A DNA stretch of 64,000 nucleotides, from NCBI RefSeq assembly GCF_037977385.1, contig NZ_CP150277.1, positions 3,077,001 to 3,141,000 on the forward strand, written 5' to 3'. The stretch comes from Terribacillus sp. FSL K6-0262 (lineage in GTDB: Bacteria; Bacillota; Bacilli; Bacillales; Amphibacillaceae). A program made the position numbers and the translations under genes. Positions 9,234 through 18,779 of the stretch are shown piece by piece. The notes under the pieces were generated by a model. That model made no database searches. It was not told the DNA's origin and saw nothing but the letters and a program-made list of their open reading frames with translations. The number at the start of each line of letters is the position of its first letter. Within the stretch, counting starts at the first letter, position 1.

Positions 9234-9866
9234 ATGGATTTGTCTAAACGACAACAGCAGATTATCGCGATTGTGAAAGAGGCGGGTCCGATAACAGGTG
9301 AACAGATCGCCGAACGGCTGAATCTGACGCGGGCGACATTGCGTCCGGATTTGGCCATACTGACAATGGTTGGTTTCCTTGATGCAAGACCTCGTGTTGG
9401 TTACTTCTATACAGGTAAGACAGGTTCAGAAATCATCACGGAAAAACTGATGAAATATAAAGTGGAAAATTTTCAGTCGATGCCGATCAGCGTCAAAGAA
9501 GATGATTCTGCTTATGATGCCATCAGCGCAATGTTCCTAAGCGATGTCGGTACGCTCTTTGCAGTCGATCAAGACAATAATCTCGTTGGTGTTGTTTCCC
9601 GGAAGGATTTGCTGCGGGCAAGCATCGGCAATCAGGTGCTGCAGGATATCCCGGTTCACATCATCATGACGAGGATGCCGAATGTAGCCGTTTGTTATCC
9701 GGATGAGCTGCTGGTCGAAGCGGCCAATCGATTGATTGAAAAACAAATCGACAGCCTGCCTGTCCTAGAAAGATCGAATGAGGATGGAGCAAAAGTTGTT
9801 GGGCGTATTACCAAGACGACGATCACGAGGGCTTTTGTCGAACTCGCTCGAAATGAACTAATGTAA
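9234..9866 (+). CDS. ccpN: CcpN-type transcriptional repressor of gluconeogenic genes
   Basis: About 210 residues: an N-terminal winged helix (KRQQQIIAIVKEAGPITGEQIAERLNLT) followed by two CBS domains that bind adenine nucleotides. In B. subtilis CcpN represses gapB, pckA and the small RNA SR1 on glycolytic carbon. GTG (9225) and ATG (9228) are also in frame, but AGAGGTG is best spaced for the ATG at 9234. It lies between glyS and ppsR as in B. subtilis; in that species the partner gene ppsR/yqfL also modulates CcpN activity. Confidence 0.92.
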   Translation: MDLSKRQQQIIAIVKEAGPITGEQIAERLNLTRATLRPDLAILTMVGFLDARPRVGYFYTGKTGSEIITEKLMKYKVENFQSMPISVKEDDSAYDAISAMFLSDVGTLFAVDQDNNLVGVVSRKDLLRASIGNQVLQDIPVHIIMTRMPNVAVCYPDELLVEAANRLIEKQIDSLPVLERSNEDGAKVVGRITKTTITRAFVELARNELM

Positions 9867-9887
9867 AAGAATCCAGGAGGGGAACCG

Positions 9888-10697
9888 ATGGAGAAACCAA
9901 TCGTCTTCGTTGTATCAGATTCTGTAGGAGAAACAGCAGAGCTTGTTGTGAAAGCAGCGCTCAGCCAGTTCAATTTGGACGAACCGTTCGCTTTGCAGCG
10001 CGTTCCGTATGTAGAGAATACTTCCATCTTGGAAGAAACGATAAAGCAAGCCAACGAATGTCCTTCGATCATTGCGTTTACGATGGTCAATCCGGATTTC
10101 CGGGCTTACCTGTCCAATGAGGCCAAGCGGCATGGCATACCTTGCATCGATCTCATGGGTCCGCTGATGGATGAAATGGAAAATATGTTCCATCAGAAGC
10201 CGAAGCTGCAGCCTGGCCTTGTACATCGGCTTGATGAAGATTATTTCCGCAGAATCGAAGCGATCGAATTCGCGGTGCGCTATGATGATGGCCGGGATCC
10301 GCGCGGCATTACACGGGCCGATATTGTACTCATTGGTGTCTCACGTACTTCCAAAACGCCATTATCCCAGTATTTGGCGCATAAACGCCTGAAAGTTGCC
10401 AATGTACCGATCGTTCCCGAGGTCGAGCCGCCCCGGGAGCTTTTCCAGGTGGATCCTGCCAAATGCATCGGTCTTCGCATCAGTCCGGAAAAGCTTAATA
10501 ATATCCGCAAGGAACGTCTGAAAGCACTGGGGCTTGGAGACCAAGCGAGCTATGCCAATATCGACCGGATCAATCATGAGCTGGAGCATTTTGATAAGAT
10601 TGTCGAACGAATCGGCTGTCGTGTCATCGATGTTTCCAATAAAGCAGTGGAAGAAACGGCGAACAGTATCCTTACCGTGCGTAACCAACAGGATTAA
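9888..10697 (+). CDS. ppsR: Pyruvate, phosphate dikinase / PEP synthase regulatory protein
   Basis: The 269-residue DUF299 protein starts with [20 protein letters not shown] and has the P-loop GVSRTSKT at about 150-157. Family members are bifunctional ADP/Pi-dependent kinase-phosphorylases that switch pyruvate phosphate dikinase or PEP synthase by threonine phosphorylation. The B. subtilis orthologue YqfL is known as a modulator of CcpN. It starts 21 bases after ccpN behind CCAGGAGGGG, so the two are probably cotranscribed. No dikinase gene is in this window. Confidence 0.92.
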   Translation: MEKPIVFVVSDSVGETAELVVKAALSQFNLDEPFALQRVPYVENTSILEETIKQANECPSIIAFTMVNPDFRAYLSNEAKRHGIPCIDLMGPLMDEMENMFHQKPKLQPGLVHRLDEDYFRRIEAIEFAVRYDDGRDPRGITRADIVLIGVSRTSKTPLSQYLAHKRLKVANVPIVPEVEPPRELFQVDPAKCIGLRISPEKLNNIRKERLKALGLGDQASYANIDRINHELEHFDKIVERIGCRVIDVSNKAVEETANSILTVRNQQD

Positions 10698-10734
10698 TTT
10701 AATTCAAAGTTAGTGTTAAGATTCTGTTTAACTG

Positions 10735-10764
10735 TTGACGGTATTCCGGTGGAATCTTTACGAT
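10735..10764 (+). promoter_or_regulatory. Candidate promoter for the acyltransferase gene
   Basis: TTGACG (10735-10740) and TACGAT (10759-10764) are spaced by 18 bases. Transcription would start near 10771, at the first base of the hairpin that follows. Confidence 0.5.
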
Positions 10765-10770
10765 AACAAT

Positions 10771-10809
10771 AGAAGAGGTGACGGCAGACAATCTGTTGTT
10801 GCCTCTTCT
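10771..10809 (+). promoter_or_regulatory. Long hairpin in the leader of the acyltransferase gene
   Basis: AGAAGAGGTGACGGCAGA pairs with TCTGTTGTTGCCTCTTCT over 18 positions (four are G-U pairs) with a 3-base loop. There is no U-run after it, so it is a poor terminator. It may be a 5'-terminal stabilising stem or an attenuator element. Confidence 0.55.
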
Positions 10810-10847
10810 ATTTCGTAAATCGAATCCGGCGAGGAGACCTGACTCAA

Positions 10848-11951
10848 ATGAAAAAACAGCAGCAGATTCAATCCATCTATCTTATGCGGCTTTTGGCAAT
10901 GTCACTTGTCGTACTCGTCCATGTAACGGGCGCCTATGCCACCGTTTTGCCTTTTGCAAGCGATGCATATGAAAAATATCATTTCCTGAATCGGATCATC
11001 CGGATCGAAGCCGGTATCTTCATTGCCATCACCGGTCTGGTTTTCTTTTATCAATACAAAAATAAAAAACTGACAAAAAACTTGTGGAAGGATTATTACA
11101 GGAAACGAGTCACCTTCATATTGGTTCCTTACATCATATGGGCGCTGGTGTATGAATTGCACAAAGCGGTGCTTGGGTTCGGTGATTTGCAGCCAGCAGC
11201 CATTCTGAAGCGTATCATTTTCGGTGAAAGCTATTATCAGCTGCATTTCATCTTTCTCATTGTCCAGGTCTATTTGGTGCTTCCATTGCTGATATGGCTG
11301 GATCACAGCTCGGCTTTCTTCAGGAGATACATGTTCATCTTCGGGGGACTGCTTCAGCTTGGTTATATAGCGCTGCAGACGTTCCTGCCGCCAAGTCCGT
11401 TTCCGTTATTCCTGCAGCTTATGGGGACCTTACTGCTTGGTGGCTGGATCGGCGTCCATTATGACAGGGAAAAAGCAAAAAGCAACCACTGGTCTACATG
11501 GATCTGGCTGCTTATCAGTGCCATTGCCGGCTCGGCGATTGCAATTTATTATTACGCTGCCGGTACACTGGGGAATTTGGAATGGAATAATATCCTATAT
11601 GAGAGCGTCAATTATATCTTCCTTATCACGGGCTGTTATGCAATCTTCAGGATCGCTGAATCGGCGACGGACAAACTATCCGCTTCCGCACTCGCCAAAT
11701 TACAGCAAATTGCGAGTTATTCATTCGGGTATTATCTGCTCCATCCGCTTGTGCTTGATTATGTGACAAGAACGATACCTGCATACAGCAACTATTTGTT
11801 TCATATCCAGATATTGCTGCGCTATCTGACAGTGATGGGGGTTTGCTTCGCAGTCATTTATCTATTCCATCGTTATGTGCCTTTTGCCTCCGTCCTATTT
11901 GGAAAATTACCGCGGAGAAGCGGCAAGCTGCAGCGGTCAAAGGCTTCCTGA
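10848..11951 (+). CDS. Acyltransferase family 3 membrane protein
   Basis: The 367-residue protein has about ten transmembrane helices. It begins with the family-typical IYLMRLLAMSLVVLVHVTGAY, where R and the following H are the conserved residues near the first helix. Members of this family transfer O-acyl groups to sugars or peptidoglycan, or act as WecH-like enzymes; the substrate here is unknown. It lies between ppsR and yqxD, which are neighbours in B. subtilis, so it is an insertion in a conserved locus. It is preceded by its own candidate promoter and a long hairpin. Confidence 0.85.
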   Translation: MKKQQQIQSIYLMRLLAMSLVVLVHVTGAYATVLPFASDAYEKYHFLNRIIRIEAGIFIAITGLVFFYQYKNKKLTKNLWKDYYRKRVTFILVPYIIWALVYELHKAVLGFGDLQPAAILKRIIFGESYYQLHFIFLIVQVYLVLPLLIWLDHSSAFFRRYMFIFGGLLQLGYIALQTFLPPSPFPLFLQLMGTLLLGGWIGVHYDREKAKSNHWSTWIWLLISAIAGSAIAIYYYAAGTLGNLEWNNILYESVNYIFLITGCYAIFRIAESATDKLSASALAKLQQIASYSFGYYLLHPLVLDYVTRTIPAYSNYLFHIQILLRYLTVMGVCFAVIYLFHRYVPFASVLFGKLPRRSGKLQRSKAS

Positions 11952-12166
11952 TCAAGGTCAAGAGGATTGTTTTCCCTAGAGTGAAATGATTATCGTATTA
12001 AAACTAAAATGATGGCTTTTTCAATTACTTTGTATTATAATTAGTTTTTGTGAAAAAATGTTGTTAGTATGATTTATGTATAAATGGCAACCCTTGAGGT
12101 AAAAAGCTTTATAAAAATTTTACGAAAAAGGAAGGATTCCGCATTTTATTGTAGAATAAGTGAGAC
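11952..12166 (+). promoter_or_regulatory. AT-rich promoter region of the yqxD-dnaG-sigA operon
   Basis: This gene-free stretch is AT-rich, with a TATAAT at 12036-12041 and a TATGAT at 12068-12073. Their -35 regions are weak (TGGCTT and TTGTGA at poor spacing). It is the expected place for the vegetative promoter of the primase-sigma operon. The exact start sites are not certain. Confidence 0.4.
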
Positions 12167-12637
12167 ATGAAATCACATAACTCCATTGTATATGTGGATG
12201 CAGATAGCAGTCCTGTAAAGCAGGAGATCATTTCTGCATGTGCAGCGCATCACGTTCCTGTGCGTTTCATCACCACCATCAATCATCTGAGCAGTGATTC
12301 GGATGCTTCATGGGTGGTGCTTGATCCTGTAGATCAAGCGGTGGATTGGTATATTCTGAATCATATCAGCCCCGGAGATTGTGTCGTTACGCAAGACCTG
12401 GCATTGGCAACTTTGCTGACGGCAAAGGATGTAACTGTCATCACACCTCGCGGGGAACTGATCACGGAGGCTGATGCAGATGAAATCCTCCTAAGAAAGC
12501 ACATGCGGATCCAAAATCAACGACAGGGCAAACGAATAAAGGGACCTTCCAAGCTGACAGCTGCTGATCGAAGAAGATTCCTTACTATTTTTTCGTCTTT
12601 TTGTCGAAAAATGCAGGAATCAGACGGAAGCTGTTGA
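12167..12637 (+). CDS. yqxD: YaiI/YqxD family protein (DUF188)
   Basis: The 156-residue cytoplasmic protein has the family motif IVYVDADSSPVKQEI near the N-terminus and VVTQDLALATLLTAKDVTVITPRGE in the middle, the pattern of the UPF0178/DUF188 family with a PIN-like fold. Its function is unknown. The ribosome binding site at the ATG is weak (AGTGAGAC). It ends 23 bases before dnaG, forming the head of the yqxD-dnaG-sigA operon as in B. subtilis. Confidence 0.88.
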   Translation: MKSHNSIVYVDADSSPVKQEIISACAAHHVPVRFITTINHLSSDSDASWVVLDPVDQAVDWYILNHISPGDCVVTQDLALATLLTAKDVTVITPRGELITEADADEILLRKHMRIQNQRQGKRIKGPSKLTAADRRRFLTIFSSFCRKMQESDGSC

Positions 12638-12660
12638 ATTATATAGGTTGGTGATGTGGA

Positions 12661-14484
12661 ATGGCTGGTGGAATACCAGAAGAAGTGGTCGATGAAGTTC
12701 GTAAATCGAATGATATTGTGGATGTCATCGGGGAGCATGTCCAATTAAAGAAACAAGGGCGGAATTATTTCGGACTTTGTCCTTTCCATGGGGAGAAATC
12801 CCCATCGTTCTCCGTAACGCAGGAAAAGCAGATTTTCCACTGTTTTGGCTGCGGTAAGGGAGGGAATGTATTCACTTTCCTGATGGAGCTGGAAGGTCTT
12901 TCTTTCTCCCAGGCTGTCCAGCAGCTCGCCAAAAGAAGCGGGACGGACTTGCCTGCACATGTAACGGAGCAGCAGGACCGCGCACAATCCAGGGAAGAGC
13001 AGACAGCACTTGAGGCGAATGAGTGGGTCGTCAAGCTTTATCACAACCTGCTGCGCAATACGAAAGAAGGCAAGACTGGGTATGAATATCTCCTTGGCCG
13101 CGGTCTGACCGATGAGACGATTGATACATTCCAGCTTGGTTTTGCCCCGAACAGCAGGGACTTTACCGTGAAATTCCTCGAAGGAAAAGGGTACAAGCCG
13201 CAGGAACTGCTTCATACTGGTTTATTTTCGACCGATAAAGAAAATAAACCCCAGGATCGCTTCCGCGGCCGGGTGATTTTTCCGATCCGGAATCACCTCG
13301 GTAAGACGGTCGGCTTTGGCGGACGTACATTAGGCGGTGATCAGGAGCCGAAATATCTGAACAGTTCCGAAAGCGAGCTCTTCCAGAAAGGAAGGATGCT
13401 GTTCAACTTCGACCTGGCCAGGGGTGAAATCCGCAAAACGGCTCAGGTGGTCGTGTTCGAAGGGTATAATGATGTGATTGCAGCCTATCAGGCCGGAGTC
13501 CGGAATGGGGTTGCGACTCTTGGAACTTCCCTGACAGAGACGCAGGCGCGGCTTTTGAAGCGTTACGCAGAACAGGTCGTCATATGTTATGACGGTGACA
13601 AGGCAGGATTCGAAGCTTCTTACCGTGCCTTGCAAGTGCTGCGGAAGGCCGGCAATCATGTACGTGTCGCCATGCTCAGGGACGGTCTGGATCCAGATGA
13701 TTTCATTCGTGAGCATGGAGCGGAAAAATTCAAGCGTTCCATCATTGATGCCGCCCTGACGGATATGTCCTTCATGATGCATTACTTAAAGCAGGACTTC
13801 AATCTTTCCATTGAAGGAGATCGCCTGCAATATGTAGAAAAAGTGTTGGATGAGATTGCACAGATTGAAAGCTCTGTAGAAAGGGAACACTATCTGCGGG
13901 AGCTGTCAAATGCAATGGATCTTTCCGTTGATACACTTGCCTCCGATCTTGAGCCAAGACTCCGGAAAAAGGAAAATAGGAGAGCTGCAGGCAATCCGGC
14001 AAAACCGCAGGTTCCAAAACAGCAATCCCGTCATTATGAAAAAAAAATACCAACTGCATATCAGACAGCAGAAAAACAACTGCTTGCGCATATGCTTAGA
14101 ACAGCGGCTATAGCGGATAAGGTCCGGGAAGAAATCGGCGCTTCCTTCATAACCGAACAGATGCAGGTGATTGCCACCCATCTCTATGCGTTTTATGAGG
14201 AGGGACATGACGCGGATGTCAGCCAATTCGTGTCATCACTGGAGGATCCGTCCTTGCAGCAGCTGGTCATTCAAACGGCGATGCTTCCGGTGGTCGAGGA
14301 TATCAGCGATCAGGAAATCGGTGATTACATCCGGACGATCAAGAACGAGCAAGTGAATAAGACGGACATTAACCAGCTGCTGGCCGAGCAGCGGCAAGCC
14401 GAACAGGAGAATGATCCGATACGCGCAGCACAGATAGCCATGAAGATCATGGAAATACGTAGAACTTTAAAAAGTTCTCTGTAA
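12661..14484 (+). CDS. dnaG: DNA primase
   Basis: The 607-residue primase has an N-terminal zinc-binding domain (CPFH...CFGCGKGG, about 40-67) and a TOPRIM catalytic core with VFEGYNDVIAA and CYDGDKAG. The C-terminal helicase-interaction domain ends MEIRRTLKSSL. It synthesises RNA primers at the replication fork with DnaB-type helicase. It sits in the conserved macromolecular-synthesis operon directly before sigA. Length is typical for Bacillus. Confidence 0.97.
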   Translation: MAGGIPEEVVDEVRKSNDIVDVIGEHVQLKKQGRNYFGLCPFHGEKSPSFSVTQEKQIFHCFGCGKGGNVFTFLMELEGLSFSQAVQQLAKRSGTDLPAHVTEQQDRAQSREEQTALEANEWVVKLYHNLLRNTKEGKTGYEYLLGRGLTDETIDTFQLGFAPNSRDFTVKFLEGKGYKPQELLHTGLFSTDKENKPQDRFRGRVIFPIRNHLGKTVGFGGRTLGGDQEPKYLNSSESELFQKGRMLFNFDLARGEIRKTAQVVVFEGYNDVIAAYQAGVRNGVATLGTSLTETQARLLKRYAEQVVICYDGDKAGFEASYRALQVLRKAGNHVRVAMLRDGLDPDDFIREHGAEKFKRSIIDAALTDMSFMMHYLKQDFNLSIEGDRLQYVEKVLDEIAQIESSVEREHYLRELSNAMDLSVDTLASDLEPRLRKKENRRAAGNPAKPQVPKQQSRHYEKKIPTAYQTAEKQLLAHMLRTAAIADKVREEIGASFITEQMQVIATHLYAFYEEGHDADVSQFVSSLEDPSLQQLVIQTAMLPVVEDISDQEIGDYIRTIKNEQVNKTDINQLLAEQRQAEQENDPIRAAQIAMKIMEIRRTLKSSL

Positions 14485-14521
14485 CAATAGATAGCTTGAT
14501 GTTTTGGAAGGAGGAGGACTT

Positions 14522-15643
14522 ATGGCGGAAAATAAGCCAGCAGGTTCTAAAGTGAATGATACTGAAATGACATTGGAGCAAGCAAAAGATCTCCTTGTTG
14601 AAATGGGTAAGAAGCGCGGAGTCCTTGCTTACGAAGAGGTAAGCGAGCGTCTTGCGAATTTCGAATTGGATTCCGATCAAATGGATGAAATCTATGAGCA
14701 CTTGAACGAACAAGGTGTGGAAGTGATTGGTGAATCCGATCAGGACCCTAATATGAAGGAAATTGCAAAAGAAGAGGAATTTGACTTGAATGATTTGAGT
14801 GTGCCGCTCGGCATCAAGATCAATGACCCTGTCCGTATGTACTTGAAAGAAATCGGACGTGTCGATTTATTGTCTGCAAAAGAGGAAATCGAACTTGCAG
14901 AACGAATCGAAGCCGGCGATGAAGTAGCGAAACGGAGATTGGCGGAAGCGAACCTTCGACTTGTTGTCAGCATTGCGAAACGCTATGTCGGACGCGGTAT
15001 GTTATTCCTTGATTTGATCCAGGAAGGTAATATGGGTCTCATCAAAGCAGTAGAGAAATTCGATTACCGCAAAGGTTTCAAATTCAGTACGTATGCAACT
15101 TGGTGGATCCGTCAGGCAATCACACGTGCGATCGCCGACCAAGCACGTACGATCCGTATCCCGGTGCATATGGTCGAAACAATCAATAAGTTGATCCGTG
15201 TGCAGCGTCAGCTCCTGCAGGATTTAGGGCGTGAACCGTCTCCTGAGGAAATCGGTGAAGAAATGGATCTTACACCGGAAAAAGTACGGGAAATCCTGAA
15301 GATTGCACAAGAACCAGTATCCCTTGAAACACCAATCGGGGAAGAAGATGATTCCCATCTTGGAGATTTCATTGAGGACCAGGAAGCAACCTCCCCATCT
15401 GATCATGCAGCATATGAATTGCTGAAAGAACAGCTGGAGGATGTATTGGATACATTGACTGACCGGGAAGAAAATGTCCTTCGTCTGCGTTTTGGACTTG
15501 ATGACGGCAGAACGAGAACACTGGAAGAAGTCGGCCGTGTATTCGGCGTCACCAGGGAGCGTATCCGTCAAATCGAAGCCAAAGCATTGCGTAAGCTTCG
15601 CCATCCAAGCCGGAGCAAACGCTTGAAGGATTTCCTGGAATAA
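14522..15643 (+). CDS. sigA: RNA polymerase primary sigma factor SigA
   Basis: The 373-residue vegetative sigma factor contains region 1.1 (residues to about 85), region 1.2 ([16 protein letters not shown]), and region 2 with the -10 recognition stretch [20 protein letters not shown]. Region 3 and region 4 follow, the latter with the -35 helix-turn-helix ([29 protein letters not shown]). The ATG at 14522 follows GAAGGAGGAGGACTT; an upstream in-frame TTG at 14504 overlaps this site and is unlikely. It follows dnaG by 37 bases. Confidence 0.98.
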   Translation: MAENKPAGSKVNDTEMTLEQAKDLLVEMGKKRGVLAYEEVSERLANFELDSDQMDEIYEHLNEQGVEVIGESDQDPNMKEIAKEEEFDLNDLSVPLGIKINDPVRMYLKEIGRVDLLSAKEEIELAERIEAGDEVAKRRLAEANLRLVVSIAKRYVGRGMLFLDLIQEGNMGLIKAVEKFDYRKGFKFSTYATWWIRQAITRAIADQARTIRIPVHMVETINKLIRVQRQLLQDLGREPSPEEIGEEMDLTPEKVREILKIAQEPVSLETPIGEEDDSHLGDFIEDQEATSPSDHAAYELLKEQLEDVLDTLTDREENVLRLRFGLDDGRTRTLEEVGRVFGVTRERIRQIEAKALRKLRHPSRSKRLKDFLE

Positions 15644-15653
15644 GAAGGCTGCG

Positions 15654-15695
15654 CTCAGCTATCATGCGTGTACCGCATATGGCTGGGCTTTCTTA
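15654..15695 (+). terminator. Terminator after sigA
   Basis: CTCAGCTATCATGCG and CGCATATGGCTGGG pair (one bulged C, two G-U pairs) and are followed by CTTTCTTATT, closing the yqxD-dnaG-sigA operon. The cytochrome c gene cccA, found near here in B. subtilis, is absent. Confidence 0.7.
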
Positions 15696-15815
15696 TTGCC
15701 TTTAGGAATACATACATTTTACAAAAACTGAGAGGCGAATGCAAATTCTCCTGGCAAAAAGTATGGGAGGATATTTTACAAAAAACACGTATATTTGACA
15801 GAGGAGTTGGATATA

Positions 15816-16526
15816 ATGAACGTTTTATCATTATCAAAGCGGCTTTCGGCAGTTGCTGCCCATCTGCCTGAATCCGCTCATTTCGTCGATGTCGGATCAG
15901 ATCATGCTTATCTTCCTTGTTATGTATGTCTGAACGATCCTTCGAGCCTGGCGGTAGCAGGGGAAATCAATGAAGGCCCTTTCCGCAGTGCGCAAAAGCA
16001 GGTGAAACTGCAAGGATTGGAAGACCGTATCGATGTCCGGAAAGGAGACGGACTGGCAGTGGTGGAAAAGGATGAAGTGCAACAGGTCATCATTGCCGGG
16101 ATGGGAGGCCCGCTGATTGCCTCGATTTTGGAACAAGGGAAGGATAAGCTTGGCCGTGTCGAACAGCTTATCGTCCAGCCGAATATCGATGCCAGGGTTC
16201 TTCGGAAATGGTTCCAAGCTAATGGGTTCGTCCTGCAAAAAGAGCAGATCCTGGAAGAAGCTGGACATGTTTATGAAGTGTTGGTCGCTGTCAGGCAGGG
16301 TAAGGATATTTATCATGAGGATGCAGCCATCCGCGAAAAGGAGCTTTTGCTCGGCCCGATATTAGTGAAGGAGAAAAATCAAGCCTTTCGTATGAAATGG
16401 CTGGATTACAAGCGGAAGCTTGAGCGGAATGTAGCGAATATGCAGCAAGCGCAGCATGTCGATGAGATAAAGCTGGCAGCTTTTAAGAAAGAACTGGCAT
16501 GGCTTGAGGAGGAATTGGATGACTGA
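15816..16526 (+). CDS. trmK: tRNA (adenine(22)-N(1))-methyltransferase TrmK
   Basis: The 236-residue protein has an N-terminal Rossmann methyltransferase domain (FVDVGSDHAYLPCYVCL is the SAM motif) and the catalytic-loop sequence IIAGMGGPLI, followed by a C-terminal helical coiled segment, matching TrmK (YqfN). It methylates A22 of tRNAs. The ATG at 15816 follows GAGGAGTTGGATATA; upstream in-frame codons would add a poorly supported extension. Its stop overlaps the start of the next gene (ATGACTGA), so the pair is translationally coupled. Confidence 0.93.
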   Translation: MNVLSLSKRLSAVAAHLPESAHFVDVGSDHAYLPCYVCLNDPSSLAVAGEINEGPFRSAQKQVKLQGLEDRIDVRKGDGLAVVEKDEVQQVIIAGMGGPLIASILEQGKDKLGRVEQLIVQPNIDARVLRKWFQANGFVLQKEQILEEAGHVYEVLVAVRQGKDIYHEDAAIREKELLLGPILVKEKNQAFRMKWLDYKRKLERNVANMQQAQHVDEIKLAAFKKELAWLEEELDD

Positions 16527-17625
16527 ACAAATACGGATTGCTGACGTTATCGAGTATTTCGAATCTTGGTGCCCGTCATCGCTTGCATATGATTGGGATA
16601 ATGTCGGTCTGCAGGTAGGGACGCTTGATAACCTGGTGACTGGTATCATGACAACACTGGATGTAACCGAAGCTGTTGTGGATGAGGCGATACGGAACAG
16701 GGTGAATTTGATCATTGCCCATCACCCTTTATTGTTTGCCCCGCCAAAAAAACTGGATACGGATACACCGAAAGGACGCATCATCCAGAAGCTGCTGAAA
16801 CATGACATCACCGTATATGCAGCCCATACGAATCTGGACCTGGTCGAAGGCGGTGTCAATGATATGCTGGCGGATGCTTTGGAATTGATGCAAAAAAGGG
16901 TCTTTCTGCCGGAAGGGAATCAGACTTTCAAGAAACTGATTGTCTTTGTCCCGAAGACACATGAGCAAAGAGTGAAGGATGCCTTGCATGCAGGAGGAGC
17001 TGGTAATATAGGGAATTATGAGAAAGTCAGCTTTGTTTCCCAAGGCAGCGGATACTTCCAGCCTATGGACGATGCACAGCCTTTCATTGGTCAGGCAGGG
17101 GTGCTGGAGCAAGTGGAAGAGGTTCGAATCGAAGTGCTGGTACCTAGTGAGAAGGTAAGACAAGCGGTGGATGCAATGATTAAAGCCCATCCGTATGAAG
17201 AAGTGGCATACGATATTTATCCGGTTGAGCAGACAGGGAAAGTTTATGGCTTGGGCCGAATCGGTAAACTGCCGTCACCGATGACATTGCGTGAACTGGC
17301 TGAAAAGGTAAGACAGCGGTATGATGTGCAGCATGTACGTTTTATCGGGGATGCATCTGCTTCGGTAGAAACAGTCGCTGTACTCGGAGGAAGCGGCAGG
17401 GACTATATCAACCAAGCCCTCAAACAGGCTGATGTCTATATCACCGGGGATTTAACATTCCATGAAACACAGGATGCAATGGAAGCAGGACTGAAACTGA
17501 TCGATCCAGGCCATTATGCTGAACAGATCATGAAGGAAAAGGTAGCGGATTATTTGCAAGCTGCATTCAAAGAAGTGCCTGTATTTATATCTCAAGTGAA
17601 TACGGATCCGTTCCGTGCCATATGA
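16519..17625 (+). CDS. Nif3-like dinuclear metal centre hexameric protein
   Basis: The 368-residue protein (YqfO type) has two NIF3 halves interrupted by a PII/CutA-like insert of about 100 residues (IVFVPKTHEQRVKDALHAGGAG...). Metal ligands are visible in AHHPLLFAPPK, AHTNLD and ITGDLTFHE, and HYAEQ follows. The family forms hexamers with a two-metal site and has been linked to GTP cyclohydrolase or other hydrolase activity; the true reaction is unclear. The start overlaps trmK by 8 bases behind TTGAGGAGG, as in other Bacilli. Confidence 0.92.
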   Translation: MTEQIRIADVIEYFESWCPSSLAYDWDNVGLQVGTLDNLVTGIMTTLDVTEAVVDEAIRNRVNLIIAHHPLLFAPPKKLDTDTPKGRIIQKLLKHDITVYAAHTNLDLVEGGVNDMLADALELMQKRVFLPEGNQTFKKLIVFVPKTHEQRVKDALHAGGAGNIGNYEKVSFVSQGSGYFQPMDDAQPFIGQAGVLEQVEEVRIEVLVPSEKVRQAVDAMIKAHPYEEVAYDIYPVEQTGKVYGLGRIGKLPSPMTLRELAEKVRQRYDVQHVRFIGDASASVETVAVLGGSGRDYINQALKQADVYITGDLTFHETQDAMEAGLKLIDPGHYAEQIMKEKVADYLQAAFKEVPVFISQVNTDPFRAI

Positions 17626-17627
17626 AA

Positions 17628-17654
17628 AAACCGAGTCCGTCATGGACTCGGTTT
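17628..17654. terminator. Bidirectional terminator between nif3 and ispH
   Basis: AAACCGAGTCC-GTCAT-GGACTCGGTTT lies between the convergent stops and is flanked by an A-run and a T-rich side, so it can serve both strands. Confidence 0.85.
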
Positions 17655-17656
17655 CC

Positions 17657-18604
17657 TTATGCTTTTTTGACTTTGACTTTCGGAAGGATTTTCTTCGGAT
17701 CCACATTGAATTCCAGCTTCACATCTTCCTTGGATGCCGGATCGAATTTCTCGATGAAATTGATGACTTCCTTCGTCACAGGAGTGGGAGTGGAGGCGCC
17801 GGCAGTGATAGCCACCGTTTCAACACCTTCCAGCCATTCCAGCTTCAGCTGGGAAAGATCTTCGATGCGGTATGCCTTTGTACCAGCGATTTCTTCTGAT
17901 ACCTGTGCAAGGCGGTTGGAGTTGTTGCTGCGCGGATCGCCGACAACCAATGTCAAATCAGCATCCTTTGCTTGTTCAGCGACAGCTTCCTGGCGTACTT
18001 GTGTTGCCATGCAGATTTCCTGTATCATCTCTGTCTGTGGGAATTTCTCTTTTACAAGCTGCATGACATCGTAGACATCCCACTGGCTCATCGTCGTCTG
18101 GTTCGTCACGATCAGCTTCTCAGCATCCAATTCGAGTGCTTGTACGTCTTCTTCCGTCTGGACGAGATGAACCTTACCGGGAGCGACACCCATCGCACCT
18201 TCTGGCTCTGGATGGCCTTTTTTCCCGATATAGACCACTTCATAGCCCTCAGCCACTTTTTCACGGATCAAGTCGTGGGTGCGGGTCACATCCGGGCAGG
18301 TTGCATCAAGGACTGTCAGGCCTTTTTCATGAGCTCGCTGTTTTACTTCAGGTGATACACCATGTGCGGTGAATACTACGGTACCGCTGTCTATTTGTTC
18401 TAAAAGCTCCATTCGGTTCGAACCATCGAGTGTGATGACACCTTCCGTTTCGAATGCATTGGTTACATGCGCATTATGCACGATCATGCCGAGAATGTAG
18501 ATCGGCCGGGGCAGGTTCTCATCCCTTACGGCATTCTGCGCTATCACCATGGCATCCACCACACCGTAGCAGTAACCTCGCGGCGCTATTTTGATTACGT
18601 TCAT
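17657..18604 (-). CDS. ispH: 4-hydroxy-3-methylbut-2-enyl diphosphate reductase
   Basis: The 315-residue iron-sulphur enzyme begins [19 protein letters not shown] with cluster Cys12. The second and third cluster cysteines are in LDATCPDV and [12 protein letters not shown]. It also has the TAHGVSPEV and SNNSNRL motifs. It performs the last step of the MEP pathway, giving IPP and DMAPP. The gene is divergent from cshB, with a shared upstream region. ispG of the same pathway lies 3 kb away. Confidence 0.97.
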   Translation of the reverse strand: MNVIKIAPRGYCYGVVDAMVIAQNAVRDENLPRPIYILGMIVHNAHVTNAFETEGVITLDGSNRMELLEQIDSGTVVFTAHGVSPEVKQRAHEKGLTVLDATCPDVTRTHDLIREKVAEGYEVVYIGKKGHPEPEGAMGVAPGKVHLVQTEEDVQALELDAEKLIVTNQTTMSQWDVYDVMQLVKEKFPQTEMIQEICMATQVRQEAVAEQAKDADLTLVVGDPRSNNSNRLAQVSEEIAGTKAYRIEDLSQLKLEWLEGVETVAITAGASTPTPVTKEVINFIEKFDPASKEDVKLEFNVDPKKILPKVKVKKA

Positions 18605-18738
18605 TCGCTGTGTTTCCCCCTTCTCCGTTTACACGGGACATCTATTTCTGGGTCTTCTCCATTATAAAGGCTATTAGGGAATATGACAAAGATTGTTTAT
18701 TATCCGCATGCAATCGTGCAAAATATGACAAAGTCCTC

Positions 18739-18744
18739 TATAAT
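18739..18744 (+). promoter_or_regulatory. -10 element upstream of cshB
   Basis: A perfect TATAAT lies 36 bases before the cshB start in the divergent ispH-cshB region. No good -35 is visible at standard spacing, so this is a tentative call. Confidence 0.4.
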
Positions 18745-18779
18745 GTAAAAAGTAAGAGAATGACCAAAAGGAGTTACAC

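Noticed and set aside
10778..10972. 64-codon frame before the acyltransferase
   Set aside because: It overlaps the leader hairpin and the real gene in another frame and resembles no known protein.
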